From: Mesorhabditis belari
Taxonomy: Eukaryota > Nematoda > Chromadorea > Rhabditida > Rhabditidae
Direction of reading: 5' to 3'
Length of the DNA: 64,000 nt
Assembly (NCBI GenBank): GCA_958450365.1
Contig: CAUEEP010000743.1
Coordinates: forward strand, 744,001-808,000
Made by a program: the position numbers and the translations under genes. This document shows positions 56,504 to 64,000 of this stretch, piece by piece. The notes beneath the pieces are model-generated. The model searched no databases. It was given only the letters and a program-made list of their open reading frames with translations, and had not been told where the DNA came from. Each line of letters begins with the position of its first letter. Within the stretch, counting starts at the first letter, position 1.

Positions 56504-59500
56504 TTATCCCTTGATTGGATGCATTTTCAGAACTCCGTTGATGAAGGTGAATTGAAAAACAGCATTATCCTCCCAAGCTTCGATTATCTAAAAGGAATTG
56601 TTTCGTAAAAAAACATTTTTTTTCCCAGATACTTCATCAGAAAGTTGCACAAGAATCCCATTCGGCCCATCCACACAAAGCCGTCTCACGTTCGAGTCAA
56701 TTAACCCTTTCGTTCTAAATTCTTATCATATAAATTGCTTTGATTACGATTTACGGCCTTTCAACTTAGCTAAGCTTTTCGAAGAATGATTTACAAAAAA
56801 TGATTTACAGTCGACTCTCTCTATAACCGAACTCGATCTAGCGGAAAACTCTATATAAAGGAATGGAATTTTGATCCCGGCCGACGCTAAGCTACCGTAT
56901 TTTCTCTAATAGTAGTACAATCCGGCGATATCCCCGGCGATAAAGATATCATAAAGATTTAGTTTTGTGTAAATCGGTTAGAGATTCCTTGTCTAATCGT
57001 GTTGTTGCTCTTCCAGATATTTCAAATCATCAAATTAAACAAATCAAATTCCAAATAAACACTAAAAGAGCTTTTAAATTCTATTAAACTTTCTTTAAAC
57101 TTAAGTCTTTTCGTTCACCATCGTATTTACATTTTAAACCTATTGAAATTGACATTTATTGAAAGTTGATCGTACCGTATTTTCTCTAATAGTAATGCAC
57201 TCCAGCGAGCCGAGTTGATAACTATTTTACAGTTTCCAAGTTTTCCAGAAGCTCAACACTCAAATCCCCCACTAGATCTCATCGTCAGCTACATTTTCCG
57301 CCCCCACATCGATAGGTTCTGATAAGCGGTTCTCGAGATTTCGAGGAATTTAAGTGAGGCTCAAGGTGCACTACTATTAGAAAAGTCTAAAGTTTGTCTG
57401 TTTTTTGGGAAAAAGGTCACCGTATTTTTCATAGTCGAGCCGAGTTAATGCCTATTTTACAGTTTCCAAGGGCACTACTATTAGAGAAAATACGGTATAT
57501 ATAACGGCACTCTATATAACAGAAAAAATCTTTTTTTTAGTCCCTTTCATTCCGCTATAGACTGTAGTTATTTCAATTTCACCTTAACGAATGCGCCAAT
57601 TCCGAAACACACGGTGGAGAGAGTTTCAACAGTTCATAGCATGGTTCATCACCCTGGGAAATGATTTTAGCTTTCGAAATACACAGTCCGCCAAAAGTTC
57701 TATCACCTCACCTACTCAGCTTTTAGATTTTAAGGCAAATGCCAATCGACTTTCGATTTTTTTGACCTTATTTTATGAATATAAAATGAGAACGTATAAA
57801 AAACATCATAGAAAATGTTCCTAGAAGAATTCAATCTTTTACTAGCAACAAATTTATAAATAGATCGCGGATAATTTGTCGGAATTTCAAGTAAAATTAT
57901 CTACTGGTTTATTCAACGAATCCAAGCAATCAATCAAGCAAATATTATCAAAATCTTAACCCAAAACTACCTAATGCTATAAAAGGACTTCAAATTCTTA
58001 ATTTAAGCTTTTATTCTTAACTCTTGAAAGTCAATGATTATTATTTTGTGGAGATGCTGGTAAATGAAAGGAAATAACGGCTGCAGTTTATGCGCAAGCC
58101 AACCCATAATGTAATTTCGATGGTGCGTTACATTACTCTGTGCTTGGGATAACTCTGAATCTGCGATTAACTGTGCCCAATGTTGCTTAACTTGGCAGAT
58201 CAGACGAGATTCCATGTTTCAACGTGGCGGGGAACGTAAACGAAAGCATAAAATTTTTTGGGACTGTCAGCTCCGAACCAAACTGATATTTTAGTTACTA
58301 TTGTTATTATTGAATGATTTGTCTATTCTTATGCAAATGTGTTCTCCCCTGTGCTTATCCCTTTTATTGCCGAGAAGGGGCGGTCCTTGGGACTGCCTAG
58401 GAGGACAAATGAGACTCTCATTTGGAGTCCCCCTTCCCCTTACACTCATTTGTAATCTATTCATCTTATTGTATTACTGTAAATAAAGATACGTATCTTC
58501 CGGGTCTATGCAACTGCAGTACAGGTCGGTCATTTCACAGGGACTCCCCTCTAATACGTTGGAGGAGTTGAGTTGGGTTGTCGGGGTGTTAGAGATGGCG
58601 GGATATCAAAAGGGATCCACTCTCTTTAACTTAACCCAAATTCTAGTCCACATCCGTTTATACCTAGGAACGTATAGGACTATCTATGATCCTCAATTTT
58701 TAAATAAGTTGGACAGCAAAAGAAATCTTATTTTAATATCTATTTTTTTATCGACTTTTGAAAATTCAGAATACAAATAGGGTACTAAATTTTCTAGATC
58801 TCATAATTTTTTTGTAAAAGCAATCTATGAATTGAACCTTGTCATAGATTGAACCTATGAATCAATCTATGATCGTTTAAAAGTTCTACTATTTTCTATG
58901 ATATTCTTCATTGAACTGAAAGAAAATTCGGTTTTTTTTTGCGCTTTGCCCAACTTTACGGAGGTGACATTACTTTTAACGCACTCTGTACAAAAAAAAA
59001 GCTTTTTAAAATAAACCTCATCGTTTTGTAGGGCGACGAAAATACTTAATTTCCCGTTGATATTAGATCTGAAGATGGAAGGTAAATTTAGCACTACAGC
59101 CTCTCTAAAACGCCAAAAATCGGGAGTGGGACAAATGCGACCTTTTTTTGCGCACCCGGACATTTGCGCACCTTTTTTTTGCTGGAAAAGGCCTTAGGAA
59201 AGCTTCAAAAATGTTTTCATAGAAGGGAATCGTATGCATAGATTCCGAATTTCGACAAATCAGTGCGGAAAACGCACTTTGCCCATTAGCGCACCTTTTT
59301 TCGCGTTTTAAAAAAGCTCTAAAAAGCTAATAACCAAATTAACCAATTTCTATTCCAAATGTTGTTTTTCTGGGTAATTTTAGGGCGTAGAATCGAAATT
59401 TTGACATATCAGAGCGTGTGGAACCAATTTGAAAGACAAAACGGCTAGATCAAATTACAGAAAATTGTACAGAAAGAAAATTGTGTTTTCTCTTTGTATA

Positions 59501-62500
59501 ACTCCGTCCGTTTGTTTCCACAAGCTCTGATATGTCAAAATTTCGATTCTACGCCCTAAAATTACCTAGAAAAACAACTTTTGGAATAGAAATTGGTTAA
59601 ATTTGGTTATTAGCTTTTTAGAGCTTTTTTTAAAACGCGAAAAAGGTGCGCTAATGGGCAAGGTGTGGAAAAAAAGGTGCGCAAATGTCCGGGTGCGCAA
59701 AAAAAAGGTCGCATTTGTCCCACTCCCCAAAAATCAAACCTGAGACGGAGTGCATGATAAAGACGAATCGCCTCGGCGTCATTTCCGCAAATGATTCGCA
59801 AATCTTCAGAAGACAAAAGTCTCAACTCGATCATTGTGTACCTTGACACAAAATTCTGAAATCATTTTTGTTTGTCATACTTTGCAAAAATATTGATATA
59901 GTTTGGCATTTTGAGTTGTATAAGAAAACGTTTCACATCAGCATTTGGTTCAACGTCTTCCATCGATGATGACGGTCTAAAGTTTGTTTTGTAGATTCTA
60001 GATCTTTCCTAAACCCTTTAACTCACTTATCAATTTCTTCAACGACTGTTTGTTGAAGGGTGAACAATGAGGCCATATTGATCGGTTTCTCTTCCAAAAT
60101 ATTCATTTTAATTCGATTTCCCGAAGAGCTTGTTTGAGCCTGGAAAGTTTCCAGTTTTGAAGATTATTTGACTTTTATTTAAACTTCGTTTGCATGCTGT
60201 TTCTGCATTTGTTGAATAGCGATCATCTCAGCGGCTGGACCACTACATTCACCTGCATGAGCTGGACCTCGTTCAAGAGCAGCTAAAAATAGAGAGAGAG
60301 AGAATAAAGCGCAAGCAATTCTCTCGAAAAGTTTTCTAAAAAAATAGACAATCTAGTAATAGATAAAAGTTTGAATTTAGCTAAAAATTTACTTTTTGAA
60401 TAGCAGTATTCTGGGTAGTGAAACTTTCTAGGTCGTCCACGAGGTCGTGGAGTGTGAGAAGAGAGAGTGCATGGGATAGGAAATGTCGATGATGGGGCAA
60501 TACTCCCATGCTTCGACCCCAACAAGGATCCCAATGCCTGAAAGTTGATGAATAAAGAAGAAAAATCATTTCTCTACTTCTCCAATTGTTGCAGCACTCA
60601 TTTGAGCCGATGAACTAGTCTATAAAGCTTGATAAATGACTCAAAAAAAGACTGTTCCACCTCATTTTTTGGTATACTATCTTGGATAGCTTTTTCAAGA
60701 ACAGCCATTGGCGCTGAAAACAAATTTGTTTAAAGTTCTTATCTGTTTTTCAAAACAAAAACAAAACCAACAATCAGCGGCAGCAGCTTTAGCAACATTG
60801 TTGATAACATTGCGCACAAAATCCGTGTCATCAAAGTCGCTGGGCTGTTCAAAGAGGTACTCGCGATGATCAATTGGAATAATTCTTTCATGTAAATCAT
60901 TGCAAAAATCGATTGCTCCCTGTGATCCAATAGCCGATTCCAAAAGAGAAGGATGCTGTAAAGTTTCGGCTTTTCGTTTTCTCAATCATTCTCACTCCAA
61001 TCGTTTCCATCACAAGCGATTTCATATTCAATAAATGTGGCTCATCAAGAAATTGACTTTGCACAATGAGTCTTAGTGGAGCTTTTGGGTTTGCAATCAG
61101 ATCGTTCACCGCACACAAGAACTGAATCATTCATTTTCATTGTTTAAAGACCTTTCCTTACTATTCCCTTACCCTTAAATAGACAAAAATCACGCCTGAT
61201 GCATCCCAGGTAAACTCGAGTGAATGTCGACCAGCTTTTACATTACGATGCGTTCTTGGAGATGGCCGATCTGAAAGCTTAGTGCTCACGTGTTTTCGAC
61301 AATTTCGGTATGTAAATTCTGAATTTTCTAAAGAAATGGCTTGCAAAAGTCTCACCCATCGTGAGGAAATGATTGGGTGCCGGTTGATTTGAGAGAAGTG
61401 TTCCTGAGGCGAGAGTCTCTTCAATGGTCAACCACTCTCCAATGTCGTCACTGCTCAGCGATAGAATTGTCTGAGAATTTGGGAAATATTACTTATTTTT
61501 GTTTTGTTTTTCACACCTTGCATACATAATTGGCTCTTGGTGGACTCATGAGCCAACATTTCAACTCGTAAACACCACCAATAGTAAAAAGAGCTGATTT
61601 ATCCGGTCGAAGGAGCGAGTTCGGTCCACGAATTGTATAGCAAAAGCTGAAATTGTCAATTTGGGAAAGTTTTTGATGCAAAATCACTTGTCAAAACTAT
61701 TGTAGATAATCTAAAAATTTGTGCAAACAAGTTCTTGTTAAACAATATAGTTATTCTTTTATGTCAATTTGTCTTTGCTATATTATTATAATATTATATC
61801 CCAGAAAAAAGTTCGGAAAGGGGGCAAGCAGGCAAGGTCCCATTTCTTAGGCAGCTAGTTGTCTAAAAACCTTCTTTGGCTTTGCCGAAGTTTCAGGCGA
61901 GGGGCAAATGCTTTCTTGCCCCTCTGAGTATTGGCCTGCTATGAGGTTATAGGAGTATAGCGGATTTACCACATACCGTAAATACTGTAATAGTACCCCA
62001 CCCCCCTCGTACAGTCGCGTAGTCGCAAAAGTTTTTTAGTATTTCATTTTTTTCAAAGCACCCGTACTTTCAAAAAATGCGTCTTTGGTATCAAAAAATA
62101 GCCCTGAATTTCAGCTATTTTTTGATACCTAAGCGCGCATTGTAGTATAAACCAGTCTCGAGAAGCACTTGTTCAAAGCTAGACTACGCAACACTCCGCA
62201 CCGTCATTATGGCGGTGGGGTACTATTACAGTATTTACGGTATGTCAATTTGTCTTTGTTTTTTTTGTACTTACGCGGTTTGATTGACGAGTGAACTCTT
62301 CTTTGTCAATCGACTATTTGATGTCGAGATTCGCGTTCTTTTACGGATCGATACCGGATTTGAAATAAAAGAAGATGCGGAAGTTGATGAACCAACCGAA
62401 CAGTTTACTTGCTTCGTTGAGGCCAACTAAATAAATGAGATTCAGCATCGAGGTTAGTTACAGTTTTTGGGCCTTTACATTATTATCTTTTATTTTAGGA

Positions 62501-62783
62501 CTTTGAATAGCGCTCAAAGTTGAACGTGACAAGATTTTTGCACTTTAGTCCGAAGACGTTGGAATATTTGTTGGAACAAATTCAGAAGAAACTCATACCA
62601 AGCCAACAGCAGCCGCGAGATCAAAAGGAAATCCACTCGTATCATCACCGCTCGACGTTGTACCATCTTCATCATCTAAAAGATTATTTCTGATCTGTGA
62701 TTTGACGATCACAAGCTCAAACCATTATCCGGTGTATTTTGCGAAGATTCAGGCACGGCAAATAGCTCAGCCTCGGCGCTCAT
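56504..62783 (-). CDS. Grainyhead/CP2-family transcription factor, LSF type
   Basis: Nineteen exons in phase from ATG 62783 to TAA 56504. After an acidic then basic Ser-rich start, the divergent CP2 DNA-binding region runs from AFCYTIRGPNSLLRPDKSAL (61646-61517) through AGRHSLEFTWDASGVIFVYL (61327-61173) to APLRLIVQSQF (61121-60996). It matches the F.Y.L..P.S, EF.W and PL..QI spacing of CP2 proteins. An AT-hook follows (TPRPRGRPRKFHY, 60537-60393). A SAM-like domain reads VKRFLIQLKMPNYINIFAK, then LLSSEDLRIICG and EAIRLYHALR (59975-59740), as in TFCP2/UBP1 (..DDVIQICG..DGIRL). The dimerisation end spans GKLSIFVALQNDE, ELLKLSPPCVSELAHS, RRLCVDGPNGILVQLSDEII and EAWEDNAVFQFTFINGV. Intron 59842-59880 is 39 bp and has an alternative GC-AG reading. 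Sequence-specific DNA binding is inferred. Confidence 0.82.
56893..57496. repeat. duplicated LINE-tail/MITE block (copy 2) and MITE fragments, CP2-gene intron and flank
   Basis: 56893-56941 is a MITE end. 56942-57172 repeats the LINE tail of copy 1 and 57173-57389 is a TACCGTATTTTCTCTAATAG MITE. 57421-57496 is an internally deleted MITE ending GAGAAAATACGGTA. They sit in the CP2 intron 56715-57588. Confidence 0.78.
57654..59016. other. 1.36-kb CP2-gene intron
   Basis: Contains a 70-codon minus-strand frame at 58003-58215 and two plus-strand frames (58301-58486, 58508-58780). The + strand sequence around 58440-58500 (TGTAAATAAAGATACG) looks like a 3' tail with a poly(A) signal, so this may be the remains of a retroelement. 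No conserved motif was recognised, so none is annotated as a gene. Confidence 0.4.
59126..59735. mobile_element. composite foldback in a CP2-gene intron
   Basis: 59126-59262 is the left end of the GGTGCGCAAAAAAGGTCGC family (GGGAGTGGGACAAATGCGAC, GCTGGAAAAGGCCTTAGGAA). 59263-59660 is a different foldback (GCGCACCTTTTTTCGCGTTT, GGGCGTAGAATCGAAATTTT and complements). The right end of the first family closes at 59735 (GCATTTGTCCCACTCCCC). One element appears to have inserted into the other. Confidence 0.75.
61974..62242. mobile_element. MITE of the TACCGTAAATACTGTAATAGTA family (CP2-gene intron)
   Basis: Ends TACCGTAAATACTGTAATAG and CTATTACAGTATTTACGGTA, with inside identical in layout to 42521-42783. 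Confidence 0.9.
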
Positions 62784-64000
62784 TGTAGAGATTTTTCTTG
62801 GATTTAGCAAGCCTCTTCTCGACATCTCATCCCGTCTATTTATATTTGTTGTGTCCGATTTAGATTTCCGTCCGATTTAGATTACAGTCTATATCGGACG
62901 TCCAATTTAGATTACAGTCTACATACCGGAGCGCTGAACCCTTTCTTGGTTAAACTAAGGTATACATTTTCTGAAGTCTTTCAATGGCTACAATGGTAGT
63001 ATTAATATTACGGAGGGGGGGGGGGCGTCCGATTTAGATTCAATCTAAATCGGACACAACATATTAAATTTTTATTAAAACAAAAGGAAACGACAAATAT
63101 TATAAATCTATAAATAAATTTTCGAAAAGGATTGAATTTTGGGTAGATTGGGGGAATGAATCGTTTTGTCGGGAGGATTGAAGAGGCCTTTCCAAAAAAT
63201 TTTCTTTCTTCCCTACCCGTTCGCCAGGTTTTTTTCTTTCAGTGAAACCGAGCAAAAAATGAAAAAAAAGCAAAAAAGAAAAGAGAACGCCTAAGAGAGG
63301 ATGTGGGGGAGAAGTGAGAAGAGAAAAAAATCGGCCCGCCTCGAAGGGCCGCCCTGTGACAACCAAAAAACTCGCTCAACATCACCCGTAAATAGGAGAA
63401 ATTACTGAAATGCTTGTAAAAAGGAGATCACATAATTAGTTTTTCGAATTCAAAATCTTCATTTACGCCTTAAAAAACGAGCCTTCTTTTGTTAAAAGGT
63501 GATGAAAAAAGATAAATGAAGAGAAAGTTGAAAGAGAAAGTGAGTGAACGTTGTGGAAGTGTTTATTCAGTTTTTTATGCCTTTTAGTTCGATTTCCTCT
63601 TTTCTCGTGGGTTTTCTGCTTTTCTTTTTGTTTTTTTTTGGGATCGAATGGGGCTCGTCCCGCCCCGTGCCTCCACAAAAACTCCTTTCCAATGGCACCA
63701 CCCTATCGTTTATTACTCAGTTTTTTTGCCTCTTTTCAATTCACCCCACAATTTCGTATAGAAATTTGCTGAAAATTTCAACACGAATCAAGAAAAAATA
63801 AAATTTTCAACTTAAACAACTGCTAGAAATGGGAGTTCAATTAATTGGGCGAAAAGTAATCCCAAATCTCAAATCTTACAGTTATATTAAAAGAAAACTT
63901 TTTAATCCTTTTACTAGTTTTGATTTCTAGTAATTGTATTTGTATTTTTATTAAACAAAAAAAAACATACAATGATAAGAAAAGTCTGAAAAAATCTCAA
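62784..64000. other. gene-free end of window with a small foldback
   Basis: 62848-63060 has inverted ends TTGTGTCCGATTTAGAT / ATCTAAATCGGACACAA, an internal repeat of GTCCGATTTAGATTACAGTC and an (G)11 run at 63015. A fragment of the 34272-type foldback (ACATTTTCTGAAGTCTTTCA) lies at about 62966. The remaining 940 bp holds no supported exon. It is probably the upstream region of the CP2 gene. Confidence 0.45.

Noticed and set aside
57654..59016. Possible genes at 58003-58215 (-) and 58301-58780 (+)
   Set aside because: No recognised motif, no consistent splice chain; lie in a repeat-rich CP2-gene intron.
59841..59886. GC-AG intron in the SAM-like domain of the CP2 gene
   Set aside because: A normal GT-AG intron (59842-59880) also keeps the phase and gives the exact spacing seen in TFCP2, so the non-canonical reading is not needed.

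Overview
The window is nuclear DNA from a nematode, most likely a rhabditid. The evidence is AT-rich sequence, very many introns of about 40-55 bp ending in TTTTAG or TTTCAG, closely spaced same-strand genes that look like an operon, and nematode-type families (scav-type CD36, a two-domain galectin, an unc-61-type septin, a rpom-1-type polymerase). The species cannot be fixed from the sequence. All gene models are hand-joined exons. I checked reading phase across most joins, but the first exon of rpom-1 and a few joins named in the entries remain tentative.

Positions 1-16470 (+ strand): the 3' end of an unrecognised gene (1-1482), then four head-to-tail genes separated by only 199, 212 and 385 bp: mitochondrial ribosomal protein S14 (2914-3859), a TRMT10C/MRPP1-type mitochondrial tRNA methyltransferase (4059-6265), a CD36/SCARB scavenger receptor (6478-9186) and mitochondrial RNA polymerase (9572-16470). 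Three of the four serve mitochondrial transcription, tRNA processing and translation, so this looks like an operon for mitochondrial gene expression. A degenerate Tc1-like transposon lies in a polymerase intron.

Positions 16829-22732 (- strand): an ANKRD50-like STAND/ankyrin protein, followed by about 6 kb without clear genes (simple repeats, foldbacks, a LINE fragment). Positions 28845-31916 (-): a rhodopsin-like GPCR. Positions 32491-33632 (-): a small coiled-coil protein. Positions 36428-38031 (+): a tandem-repeat galectin. Positions 39884-43683 (-): a septin of the SEPT6/UNC-61 group. Positions 44845-45781 (-): a secreted cysteine-rich protein.

Positions 46755-55735 (-): a long gene carrying a Tc5/CENP-B-type helix-turn-helix, probably a domesticated transposase DNA-binding domain; a dead mariner lies in one intron. 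Positions 56504-62783 (-): a divergent Grainyhead/CP2 (LSF-type) transcription factor with a CP2 DNA-binding region, an AT-hook, a SAM-like domain and a C-terminal dimerisation domain. The last 1.2 kb has no recognisable gene.

Mobile DNA is dense and mostly intronic or intergenic: several foldback/MITE families, many with ends reading TACCGTA; 5'-truncated LINE tails, one flanked by a direct repeat of about 172 bp; a Tc1-like and a mariner element; and four tRNA-like sequences with recognisable A/B boxes inside introns. No single undescribed system stands out. The best leads are the mitochondrial operon, the LSF-type factor, the domesticated HTH gene and the long LINE target duplications.
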